The notes: generated by a model not told the origin, from the sequence alone. A stretch of 8,440 bases of DNA from TWA4 sp964613155 (GCA_964613155.1 CAZTHP010000099.1:1-8440), one strand, 5' to 3'; positions 1 through 6,119 are shown, counted from the stretch's first letter. Translations and numbers: made by a program.

Positions 1-52
1 ACGAGGTTTATGAAGCAGGAAGCCCATTGGCTTTAGACAATGGGTAGTTCAC
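1..52 (+). mobile_element. Right end of an IS200/IS605-family element (partial)
   Basis: The window opens with a perfect 7-bp hairpin, CCCATTG (23-29) and CAATGGG (38-44) around an 8-nt loop. It is followed at once by GTAGTTCAC, with TTCAC at 48-52. A GAAGCCC-hairpin-GGGTAGTTCAC arrangement at the end of a tnpB frame is the form I know for right ends of IS200/IS605-type elements in Firmicutes, where subterminal hairpins replace inverted repeats and the tnpB 3' end overlaps the guide (omega/re) RNA. The rest of the element lies outside the window. The call depends on recognising the pattern; no target site or left end is visible. Confidence 0.6.
3..47 (+). CDS. tnpB: C-terminal tail of a TnpB-like protein (partial)
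   Basis: Frame 3 reads EVYEAGSPLALDNG then TAG at 45-47, and runs off the left edge of the window. The stop falls just after the 3' arm of the right-end hairpin, as expected when tnpB overlaps the end of an IS200/IS605-type element. TnpB is an RNA-guided endonuclease that promotes retention of the element. Only 14 residues are visible, so no catalytic residue or zinc motif can be checked and I cannot say whether the upstream gene is intact. The call comes from the DNA context more than from the protein. Confidence 0.45.
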   Translation, partial: EVYEAGSPLALDNG

Positions 53-86
53 ATTGGAAAAAGATAACGATTTTTGCAGGCTCCTA

Positions 87-95
87 TGGTATAAT
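87..95 (+). promoter_or_regulatory. Extended -10 promoter for the EFR1-type gene
   Basis: TATAAT at 90-95 is preceded by TGG (87-89), giving the extended -10 form TGnTATAAT. No good -35 hexamer lies 16-18 nt upstream (the region is about ACGATT), which an extended -10 promoter can tolerate. Transcription would start near 102, just past the presumed IS right end, leaving a leader of about 225 nt before the ATG at 327. There is no other convincing promoter between here and the gene. Confidence 0.55.
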
Positions 96-105
96 GGGCA
101 TTGGC

Positions 106-140
106 GAATCCTTGCTGCATGAAAGAGATGCAGCGGATTC
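106..140 (+). promoter_or_regulatory. Long 5' leader hairpin
   Basis: GAATCC (106-111) pairs with GGATTC (135-140) and GCTGCAT (114-120) with ATGCAGC (128-134). This is 13 bp interrupted only by a TT bulge (112-113), with a 7-nt purine loop GAAAGAG. It begins a few nucleotides after the predicted transcription start. No U-tract follows, so it is not an intrinsic terminator. A 5'-end hairpin could protect the mRNA or belong to a larger regulatory fold with the repeats downstream. Its role is unknown. Confidence 0.5.
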
Positions 141-151
141 CATGTAAACAC

Positions 152-259
152 GTATTCAATGCTAATAGAAGATTCGGCATAAGTGGTGGATTTGATGCAA
201 GTAGTGAATTCAATGCAAGCGGTGAATTTAACGTAAGTGGCAAATTTCAATCGTTTGGG
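152..259 (+). repeat. Six 18-bp tandem repeats in the EFR1 leader
   Basis: Six consecutive 18-bp units start at 152, 170, 188, 206, 224 and 242. The core is close to GAATTCAATGCAAGCGGT; units 3 and 4 are most alike and the edge units diverge. Read in the + frame they give hexapeptides VFNANR, RFGISG, GFDASS, EFNASG, EFNVSG and KFQSFG. That frame, however, would have to start from a TTG at 101, at or before the predicted transcription start, has no ribosome binding site and runs into the real gene start. I therefore treat these as leader DNA/RNA repeats, not coding. Because the unit is a multiple of three without stops, frames on both strands stay open. The function is unknown. Confidence 0.7.
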
Positions 260-326
260 AAGAAGATTCGTTGCGAAAAAGCTAAGATTGATATCATAAT
301 GTCTGAAAATCAAGGAGGTTGTAAAT

Positions 327-1085
327 ATGGCAAATTATACGATTTATTTTAGTCCGACAGGAGGAACCAAAAAAGTAGCAGATGCTTTGGTTGCACATTT
401 AAAGGGAGTATATCAGGAGATTGACCTTTGCAAAGAAGGCGCACATGCAGCGTTTCAGAAGGAAGATGTCTGTCTCGTATCCGTTCCTTCTTATGGCGGT
501 CGTGTTCCTGCAATTGCGATCGAAAGACTTCAAATGCTTTCCGGAAATGGTGCAAAGGCTATTTTGAACTGTGTCTATGGAAATCGCGAATGGGAGGATA
601 CCTTGACGGAATTGCAGGATACTTTAGAAGGACAGGGATTTTGCTGTGTTGCAGCGGTTGCAGCAGTAGCAGAGCATTCGATTTTCCGTCAATTTGCGGC
701 AGGCCGCCCGGATTTGGACGATCAGAAACAGCTTGCAGCATTTGCTGAGCAGATTCAGAACGTATTAGATAAGGCAGCATTTGGTAAATTAGAACTTGCC
801 GGCAGTCATGGTACCTATAAGGAATACCATGGTGTACCGCTTCAGCCTGTGGCATCGGCGGATTGTACGGGATGTGGTCACTGTGCCGCAGAATGTCCGG
901 TTCAGGCAATCAGCTCAGAAGATCCGCATGTGACGAATCCGGAAACATGTATTAGTTGTATGCGCTGTATTGCAGTCTGTCCGAAGCAGGCACGTGGTTG
1001 CGATGCTGCTTTTCTGAATGGAATGGCAGAAAAAATGGCACCTGTTTTAAGCGGTCACAAAGAAAATCATCTGTTTTTATCGTAA
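327..1085 (+). CDS. EFR1-type flavodoxin/4Fe-4S ferredoxin fusion protein
   Basis: A cytoplasmic electron-transfer protein of 252 aa joining a flavodoxin-like half to a two-cluster ferredoxin half. The N-terminus FSPTGGTKK (8-16) is the FMN-phosphate loop type of flavodoxins; VPSYGGRVP (53-61) and YGNREWEDTL (84-93) fit the other flavin-contacting loops. The C-terminal half has two complete CX2CX2CX3CP motifs: Cys180/183/186/190 and Cys208/211/214/218, enough for two [4Fe-4S] clusters. This order is that of the EFR1 ferredoxin family common in anaerobic Firmicutes; the physiological partners are generally not known. AAGGAGG at 312-318 sits 8 nt before the ATG and fixes the start. The gene stands alone: its own leader in front and a strong terminator behind. 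The N-terminus of a longer frame starting upstream is not supported. Confidence 0.88.
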   Translation: MANYTIYFSPTGGTKKVADALVAHLKGVYQEIDLCKEGAHAAFQKEDVCLVSVPSYGGRVPAIAIERLQMLSGNGAKAILNCVYGNREWEDTLTELQDTLEGQGFCCVAAVAAVAEHSIFRQFAAGRPDLDDQKQLAAFAEQIQNVLDKAAFGKLELAGSHGTYKEYHGVPLQPVASADCTGCGHCAAECPVQAISSEDPHVTNPETCISCMRCIAVCPKQARGCDAAFLNGMAEKMAPVLSGHKENHLFLS

Positions 1086-1145
1086 AACACGCAGGGGATG
1101 CACAACGATTACTGTATCTTCCATTGTCTTATTAAGAATGGAATG

Positions 1146-1187
1146 AGCCTTATTTTTTGCTAAAGTAGTAAAAAATAAGGCTTTTTG
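1146..1187 (+). terminator. Intrinsic terminator after the EFR1-type gene
   Basis: A perfect 13-bp stem, AGCCTTATTTTTT (1146-1158) with AAAAAATAAGGCT (1170-1182), encloses an 11-nt loop and is followed by TTTTG. The A/T symmetry means it could also act on the other strand. A second, smaller hairpin lies just upstream: TTCCATT (1119-1125) with AATGGAA (1137-1143). Together they isolate the EFR1-type gene from the glycosidase gene. Confidence 0.9.
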
Positions 1188-1198
1188 TGCTTTGCTCT

Positions 1199-1228
1199 TT
1201 GAGAATGCTGGAACAGACAGAATAGATT
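1199..1228 (+). promoter_or_regulatory. Possible sigma-70-type promoter for the GH3 gene
   Basis: TTGAGA (1199-1204, one mismatch to TTGACA) and TAGATT (1223-1228, four of six to TATAAT) are 18 nt apart. They lie just after the upstream terminator and about 30 nt before the ATG. The -10 is weak. Given the terminator in front, a promoter should be here, and this is the best pair I can find. Confidence 0.4.
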
Positions 1229-1256
1229 ATGCAAAATAAGGAGGTATCCAAAATAA

Positions 1257-2687
1257 ATGAGAAGAATCAGGGGAAAACAGTATCAGATTTTGCTTGTAAT
1301 TTTGTGTATGTGCAGTGTGCTGCTTTGTGCCTGTCAAAATTTTGGTACTGCTGCTTGGAACCAGAAATCTGAAACAATTTCTGAACATGGTTCGGAATCT
1401 TTGAGGTTAGAAGACGGTGACGATGCTGGTAGAGAAACCAGTGTAAATTCTCGTGCAGACAGCAGCACAGATTCTCGTGCAGAAACGAGTGCAAATTCGA
1501 TTGCAGAGGGGCGTACAGAAGACAGTGAATCCTCTGGCAGCGACGAGTTTGGAAGCTCTAGTACAGAAAATGGAAAAGAGGAAGAAACTACGGACTGGGA
1601 GAAGGAACAGAAAATACGTGCCTGGATGGATACACTTACGTGGGAGCAGAAAATCGGACAGCTGTTTGTGGTGCGCCCAGATGCTTTAGAAATCGAAACG
1701 GAAACGTCAGAATCGGAGAAACAAACAACCGGTGCAGAGGGTGCAGTACAGGTAACCAAAACGATGAAAGCGATGCTACAGAAATATCCGGTAGGCGGGA
1801 TTTGTCAATTTCGGGAAAATATCGTGGATCCAGAGCAATTGAAGCAGTTTAATGAAGATTTACAGCAAGCAAGTGCAATTCCGTTGTTTTTGGCAGTGGA
1901 TGAAGAAGGGGGAAGTGTAGCGCGTCTTGCCAATCACAAAGCATTTGATCTGCCGAAGTATGAAAGTGCGGCGGCAGTCGGAGCATCTGGAAATCGACAG
2001 GATGCGAACGAGATGGGGAGGACTATCGGAACATATCTTGTGGAATATGGCTTTAATCTGGATTTTGCACCCGATGCAGATGTCAATACCAATCCCAATA
2101 ATCCGGTCATTGGCTCGCGGGCATTTTCTTCGGATGCCAAAATCGCAGCGGATATGGCAGCAGCGGCAGCAGAAGGCTTTCGAAAAGCTGGGATTTTACC
2201 GACTTTCAAACATTTTCCAGGACACGGCGATACCGCAGAAGACAGTCATACTGCCTTAGCAGTCACGCAAAAAACAAAAGAGGAGCTGCAGTCGTGTGAA
2301 TTGCTGCCATTTACCTCTGATACAGGCATGCATGCGGTGATGGTGGGGCATATTGCAGTACCCAATGTAACAGGAGATAGGACACCTGCTTCCCTTTCCG
2401 CAGAACTGATCGCGCTGCTTCCAGATGCCAAAGAAACGCTGCTAATTACGGATTCACTGGAAATGCAGGCGATTACAGAAACTTATTCATCGGGAGAAGC
2501 AGCAGTTCTTGCGTTAGAAGCAGGATGTGACTTACTGCTGATGCCCGTTGACCTGCCAGAAGCGTACGATGCTGTTTGGAAAGCTGTACAGGACGGGCGG
2601 ATTTCAAAAGAACGTATCGAAGAAAGTCTGGTGAAAATTTTCCGTTATAAACAGGAATTTGCGGGACTGCAGCTTACGGAATCGTAA
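1257..2687 (+). CDS. Glycoside hydrolase family 3 lipoprotein, NagZ-like beta-N-acetylhexosaminidase
   Basis: An exported enzyme of 476 aa predicted to remove terminal N-acetylglucosamine or similar beta-linked sugars, perhaps from peptidoglycan fragments. A basic start (RRIRGK), a hydrophobic stretch (11-25) and LLCAC give a lipoprotein signal with lipidated Cys26. Residues about 28-115 are a Ser/Glu/Asp-rich linker with octapeptide repeats. The GH3 N-terminal barrel spans about 120-470: AVDEEGG (213-219), the NagZ hallmark KHFPGHGDT (318-326), Asp329-x-His331 as the acid/base dyad, and Asp399 in ITDSLEM as the expected nucleophile. There is no second (GH3-C) domain, as usual for NagZ. An acidic insertion at about 143-168 interrupts the start of the barrel. 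AAGGAGG at 1238-1244 is 12 nt from the ATG, slightly far. The last ten codons and the stop form the first unit of the 55-bp array that follows. Substrate is inferred from the family. Confidence 0.85.
   Translation: MRRIRGKQYQILLVILCMCSVLLCACQNFGTAAWNQKSETISEHGSESLRLEDGDDAGRETSVNSRADSSTDSRAETSANSIAEGRTEDSESSGSDEFGSSSTENGKEEETTDWEKEQKIRAWMDTLTWEQKIGQLFVVRPDALEIETETSESEKQTTGAEGAVQVTKTMKAMLQKYPVGGICQFRENIVDPEQLKQFNEDLQQASAIPLFLAVDEEGGSVARLANHKAFDLPKYESAAAVGASGNRQDANEMGRTIGTYLVEYGFNLDFAPDADVNTNPNNPVIGSRAFSSDAKIAADMAAAAAEGFRKAGILPTFKHFPGHGDTAEDSHTALAVTQKTKEELQSCELLPFTSDTGMHAVMVGHIAVPNVTGDRTPASLSAELIALLPDAKETLLITDSLEMQAITETYSSGEAAVLALEAGCDLLLMPVDLPEAYDAVWKAVQDGRISKERIEESLVKIFRYKQEFAGLQLTES
1422..1517 (+). 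repeat. 24-bp in-frame repeats encoding an octapeptide linker
   Basis: Three clear 24-bp units (1446-1469, 1470-1493, 1494-1517) encode NSRADSST, DSRAETSA and NSIAEGRT; a weaker unit before them (1422-1445) encodes DAGRETSV. They lie in the linker between the lipid anchor and the GH3 domain. This suggests spacer length changed by in-frame duplication, holding the enzyme away from the membrane or through the wall. Confidence 0.6.
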
Positions 2688-2940
2688 AAATAGCTGTTGT
2701 AAAAACAGAAAATTTGCAGGATTGCAGTTTACGGAACCGTAAAAATACTTGTTGTAAAATCAGAGAATTTGCAGGGTCGCAGTTTACGGAATCGTAAAGA
2801 TAGCTGTTGTAAAAACAGAGAATTTGCAGGGTCGCAGTTTACAGAATCGTAAAGATAGCTGTTGTAAAAACAGAAAATTTATAAGACTGCAGTTTACAGA
2901 ATCATAAAAATATCTGTTGTAAAATCAGAGAATGTGCAGG
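2656..2940 (+). repeat. Five tandem 55-bp repeats, beginning inside the GH3 gene and carrying its stop codon
   Basis: Units start at 2656, 2711, 2766, 2821 and 2876, each exactly 55 bp; a sixth, broken copy gives only 2931-2940. By my count neighbours share 47, 48, 53 and 44 of 55 bases (1-2, 2-3, 3-4, 4-5). Unit 1 is the real 3' end of the GH3 gene (EFAGLQLTES-stop plus 22 nt). Every later unit repeats the same tail, for example KFAGLQFTEP-stop and EFAGSQFTES-stop, each in its own local frame. Most units contain the inverted repeat TTTACG-GAAT-CGTAAA (6 bp in unit 3), then CTGTT-GTAAA-AACAG. Stems weaken in units 4 and 5. No U-tract follows any stem. The array occupies most of the 335 nt between the GH3 stop and the next gene. 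Confidence 0.9.
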
Positions 2941-2957
2941 TTTTGAAAAATTTTACT

Positions 2958-2992
2958 TTGCGCAGAAGCCGAAATATGGTACAGTATATAAG
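2958..2992 (+). promoter_or_regulatory. Weak candidate promoter for the CofE-like gene
   Basis: TTGCGC (2958-2963) with TACAGT (2980-2985) 16 nt on is a poor but correctly spaced pair. TATAAG (2987-2992) is a better -10 with no -35 at the right distance. The segment lies past the 55-bp array and just before a good ribosome binding site. There is no obvious terminator between the GH3 gene and here, so read-through is the alternative. Confidence 0.3.
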
Positions 2993-3022
2993 AATGCATA
3001 TTGATTATATGGAGGTAGAAAT

Positions 3023-4216
3023 ATGGCAAGAAAAGTTGGTACTGTTTCAAGAGGAATTCGCTGTCCGATTATTCGGGAGGGTGATGATCTTGTAAAAATC
3101 GCAGTAGAAAGTGTACTGGAAGCAGCAGAAAGCGAAGGATTTGAGCTGAGAGATCGAGATGTGATCGGAATCACAGAATCCATCGTAGCGCGTGCACAAG
3201 GAAATTATGCTTCCGTTCAGGATATTGCAGCAGATGTAAAAGCGAAGTTAGGCGGAGAAACGGTCGGCGTAATCTTCCCGATCTTATCCAGAAATCGTTT
3301 TGCAATCAACTTAAAGGGAATCGCGATGGGATGTAAGAAAGTCGTGCTGATGTTAAGTTATCCAAGCGATGAGGTAGGAAATGCTCTGCTGACATATGAT
3401 CAGCTGGATGAAGCAGGAATCAATCCGTACTCAGATGTTTTAACACTGGAACGATATCGTGAATTATTTGGTGAGAATAAGCATGAATTTACAGGTGTAG
3501 ATTATGTGGCATATTATTCCGATATCATTCAGGAAGCTGGTGCAGAAGTAGAAATCGTATTTGCAAATCAGGCAAAGACAATCTTAGATTATGCAGATCA
3601 TATCATTACCTGTGATATTCATACAAGAGCTCGTACAAAGCGGATTTTAAAAGCAGCAGGTGCAAAAGTAGTCTGCGGTCTGGATGATATTTTAACGGCT
3701 TCCATCAATGGAAGTGGTTATAATAGCCGTTATGGTCTGTTGGGATCGAATAAATCAACAGAAGATAAGATTAAGCTGTTCCCGGAAGAATGCCGTGAAC
3801 TGGTATTGGAAGTACAGGCAGAGCTTTTGAAAAGAACCGGCAAATGCGTAGAAGTCATGGTATATGGTGACGGTGCGTTCAAAGATCCGCAGGGTAAAAT
3901 CTGGGAATTAGCAGATCCGGTTGTTTCTCCGGCATTCACAGATGGTCTGATCGGTACACCGAATGAATTGAAGTTAAAATATCTTGCAGATAATGATTTT
4001 GCAAATTTAAGCGGTGCTGAGTTAAAGGAAGCGATTTCTAACAGTATTCGTGCAAAGAAAGACAATCTGGTTGGTAATATGGCATCTCAGGGAACGACTC
4101 CCAGACAGCTGACAGATCTGATCGGTTCTTTATGTGACCTGACTTCTGGTTCTGGTGATAAAGGAACTCCGATCATCCTGATCCAAGGTTATTTTGATAA
4201 CTTTACAACTGAGTAA
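3023..4216 (+). CDS. CofE-like (coenzyme F420-0:L-glutamate ligase family) protein
   Basis: A soluble protein of 397 aa resembling the CofE/COG1478 family, which adds L-glutamate through a gamma-linkage to F420-0 using GTP in methanogens. Family-like segments are an N-terminal substrate region (GTVSRGIRCPIIREGDDL, 6-23), ITESIVARAQG (50-60, compare the KxVSxxEG segment of CofE) and YGDGAFKDP (281-289) with the DPVVSPAFTDG segment (298-308). It is clearly longer than archaeal CofE (about 250 aa), with an extra middle and C-terminal part. Clostridia of this type are not known to make F420, and no other F420 gene is here. The substrate is therefore open; a relative in Chlamydia has been proposed to act in folate glutamylation. 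GGAGG at 3011-3015 lies 7 nt before the ATG. The antiporter gene follows after 39 nt, probably co-transcribed. Confidence 0.75.
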   Translation: MARKVGTVSRGIRCPIIREGDDLVKIAVESVLEAAESEGFELRDRDVIGITESIVARAQGNYASVQDIAADVKAKLGGETVGVIFPILSRNRFAINLKGIAMGCKKVVLMLSYPSDEVGNALLTYDQLDEAGINPYSDVLTLERYRELFGENKHEFTGVDYVAYYSDIIQEAGAEVEIVFANQAKTILDYADHIITCDIHTRARTKRILKAAGAKVVCGLDDILTASINGSGYNSRYGLLGSNKSTEDKIKLFPEECRELVLEVQAELLKRTGKCVEVMVYGDGAFKDPQGKIWELADPVVSPAFTDGLIGTPNELKLKYLADNDFANLSGAELKEAISNSIRAKKDNLVGNMASQGTTPRQLTDLIGSLCDLTSGSGDKGTPIILIQGYFDNFTTE

Positions 4217-4255
4217 GGAATTGTTTTTGAAAAATAGAGATAGAGAGGATAGAGA

Positions 4256-5848
4256 ATGACCGTTGCAATGATTGGCGTGGCAGGTGTGATCCTGCTTTGT
4301 GTACTTGCGGAAAAATTTTCGGATAAGATGGGAATGCCTGCGCTGATTTTGTTTATGTTTATTGGCATGTTGTTTGGCTGCGATGGAATTTTCAAGATTT
4401 CTTTTTCGAATTTCAATGAAGCAGAGATGATCTGTTCGATTGCATTGATCTTTATTATGTTTTACGGTGGCTTCAATACCAAGTGGAAAGCGGCGAAAGC
4501 AGTAGCTGGTAAGGCAGTTGCGCTGTCAACACTTGGAGTCTTGATCACGGCAGGGATTACCGCGTTGCTGTGTCATCTGCTGTTACATATGTCCGTTGCG
4601 GACAGCTTTTTGATCGGTGCAGTGCTTTCTTCGACAGATGCAGCCAGCGTTTTCTCCATCTTACGAAAAAAGAAGCTGAACTTAAAAGACGGTGCAGCCT
4701 CTATTTTGGAAGTAGAAAGCGGCAGCAACGATCCGGTATCCTATATGCTGACGATTATCGCCGTTGGAATTGTAAATGGAGATCAGTCCGGCAATATTTT
4801 CTTGATGATCGTAATGCAGATGGTATTTGGCGTATTAGTGGGATTAGTCCTCGCGCAGATTTCCATTTATATTATGTGCAAGACTCGTCTGGTGTCGGAA
4901 GGATTGGATACGATTTTTATGATCGCAATGGTGATGCTGTGTTATGGCGGAACAAATTTTGTAGGAGGAAATGCATATTTAAGCGTGTATTTGTTTGGTA
5001 TCGTGACAGGAAACTGGCGTATTAAGAACAAACAGACGATCATTTCCTTTTTCGATGGAGTTACCAGCCTGGCACAGATTTTGATCTTTTTCTTAATCGG
5101 TTTGCTGAGTATTCCGCATGAAATGCCTTCGATTATTCCGACCGCATTTGCAGTGGTTCTGTTTTTAACATTGGCAGCCAGACCAATCGCGGTTTTCTTG
5201 CTGATGAAACCATTTGGATGCAGTACGCGGCAATGTGGACTGCTCGCCTGGGCCGGGCTGCGTGGTGCAGCTTCTTCGGTATTTTCCATTATGGCAGTAG
5301 CGGCAGGTGTCCATATGCAGCAGGATCTGTTTCATATTGTCTTTACCGTTTCGTTGTTTTCTGTAGCCATTCAGGGAACTTTACTGCCGGCAGTTGCGAA
5401 GAAGCTGGATATGGTAGACGATGATGCCGATGTACAGAAGACCTTCAATGATTATCAGGATGAAGTGGCATTCCAGCTGATGCGGATGCATATTCCAAAA
5501 GGGCATCATTGGGAAAATCACAAGATTCGAGAAGTCAGTATGCCGACGGGTTCTCTGGCTTTGATGATCAAACGAGACAAACAGACGATCATCACCAGAG
5601 GCGATACGGTGATTCAGGCAGGAGACGATATCATCCTCAGTGTACCGCCCTATAATCCGGGCAAAAAAGATATGCTGCAGGAACGTTATATTGCGAAATC
5701 CGATCATTGGTGCAATAAACCCATCAGTGAACTGATGCTGCCGGGAAATATGCTGATCGCGATGGTGATTCGGGATTCCAGTCCGATTATACCGGATGGA
5801 AGAACGATAATCCGGGAAAATGATGTCGTTGTACTGTGTGAAGAATGA
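4256..5848 (+). CDS. CPA1-family K+(Na+)/H+ antiporter with RCK_C domains (NhaP2/CvrA-like)
   Basis: An inner-membrane cation/proton exchanger of 530 aa. About 5-380 is a polytopic hydrophobic domain with family motifs SSTDAASVFSIL (125-136), ESGSNDP (154-160, with the Asn158-Asp159 ion-binding pair of electroneutral exchangers) and AGLRGAAS (333-340, Arg336). The cytoplasmic part from about 385 holds two TrkA-C/RCK_C-like segments: about 420-465 and about 485-529. Each has a hydrophobic strand, a basic/polar hairpin and a closing GDDIILSV or ENDVVVLC strand. RCK_C domains bind regulatory ligands, including c-di-AMP in staphylococcal CpaA; whether these do is inference. E. coli CvrA has one TrkA-C plus a different C-terminal domain. 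AGAGAGG at 4242-4248 is 7 nt from the ATG. The 39-nt gap to the CofE-like gene suggests an operon. Ion preference cannot be read from sequence. Confidence 0.87.
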   Translation: MTVAMIGVAGVILLCVLAEKFSDKMGMPALILFMFIGMLFGCDGIFKISFSNFNEAEMICSIALIFIMFYGGFNTKWKAAKAVAGKAVALSTLGVLITAGITALLCHLLLHMSVADSFLIGAVLSSTDAASVFSILRKKKLNLKDGAASILEVESGSNDPVSYMLTIIAVGIVNGDQSGNIFLMIVMQMVFGVLVGLVLAQISIYIMCKTRLVSEGLDTIFMIAMVMLCYGGTNFVGGNAYLSVYLFGIVTGNWRIKNKQTIISFFDGVTSLAQILIFFLIGLLSIPHEMPSIIPTAFAVVLFLTLAARPIAVFLLMKPFGCSTRQCGLLAWAGLRGAASSVFSIMAVAAGVHMQQDLFHIVFTVSLFSVAIQGTLLPAVAKKLDMVDDDADVQKTFNDYQDEVAFQLMRMHIPKGHHWENHKIREVSMPTGSLALMIKRDKQTIITRGDTVIQAGDDIILSVPPYNPGKKDMLQERYIAKSDHWCNKPISELMLPGNMLIAMVIRDSSPIIPDGRTIIRENDVVVLCEE

Positions 5849-5956
5849 TTTTGCTATCAGGCTGTACAGTACGATCTGAAAAGAGGTAAATGAGGCTTTT
5901 CTCACAAACCATTCGCCCCCTTTAGGGTATTGCATAGTACAATTTAAAATAAGACG

Positions 5957-6016
5957 AAGGAAGCTGCTGCAAAATCGATACGAACGGATCGATGGAGCAG
6001 CAGTTTCTTTATTTAC
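5957..6016 (+). terminator. Probable terminator of the antiporter operon
   Basis: AAGGAAGCTGCTGC (5957-5970) pairs with GCAGCAGTTTCTTT (5997-6010), 14 bp including G-U pairs. Inside, ATCGAT (5973-5978) meets ATCGAT (5988-5993) across a mismatched A/G-rich internal loop. The 3' arm merges into a broken T-run, TTTCTTTATTT. It lies 109 nt after the antiporter stop. The stem is strong; the interrupted U-tract is the weak point. Confidence 0.65.
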
Positions 6017-6023
6017 GCAAGCA

Positions 6024-6062
6024 GCTCCTCAAATGCTGTGCTTGCACAAGCATTTGAGGAGC
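6024..6062. repeat. Long perfect inverted repeat (hairpin 2 of the cluster)
   Basis: GCTCCTCAAATGC (6024-6036) and GCATTTGAGGAGC (6050-6062) form 13 perfect base pairs. The stem continues inside as TGTG-CTTG-CACA with one bulged A (6049), about 17 bp in all. There is no T-run on either side, so it is not a standard terminator. It could be a protein-binding or RNA-processing site or part of a small palindromic element. Confidence 0.7.
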
Positions 6063-6068
6063 GCCGCG

Positions 6069-6108
6069 ATAACTTGAGAAACTCGCAGCGCGTGTTTCTC
6101 ATAGTTAT
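6069..6108. repeat. Long inverted repeat (hairpin 3 of the cluster)
   Basis: ATAACTTGAGAAAC (6069-6082) pairs with GTTTCTCATAGTTAT (6094-6108): 14 bp with one bulged T. Across a T/T mismatch, CGC (6084-6086) and GCG (6090-6092) can close a 3-nt loop. It begins 6 nt after the previous hairpin. No U-tract follows on either strand. Confidence 0.65.
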
Positions 6109-6119
6109 GTGATTACATT

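Noticed and set aside
101..352. An 83-residue frame across the 18-bp repeats, read as a repeat protein
   Set aside because: It needs a TTG start at or before the predicted transcription start, has no ribosome binding site and overlaps the strong start of the EFR1-type gene. The repeat unit keeps other frames open too, including on the minus strand.
1334..1759. Minus-strand Ser-rich frame of 141 codons inside the GH3 gene
   Set aside because: It is the antisense of the repetitive linker; its Ser-rich composition follows from that, and no start site is supported.
2656..2930. CRISPR array
   Set aside because: The 55-bp units are contiguous with no spacers, and the first is part of a gene.
2656..2930. 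Array of promoters (TTGCAG with ATACTT or ATAGCT at 17 nt in each unit)
   Set aside because: The -10-like hexamers match TATAAT poorly and vary between units.
3023..4216. Evidence for an F420 biosynthesis cluster
   Set aside because: Only the CofE-like gene is present; the nearby PNPOx-like protein is a general split-barrel and need not use F420.
5381..5935. Minus-strand frame of 184 codons over the antiporter 3' end
   Set aside because: It is antisense to a well-supported gene, shows no recognisable domain and looks like a shadow frame.
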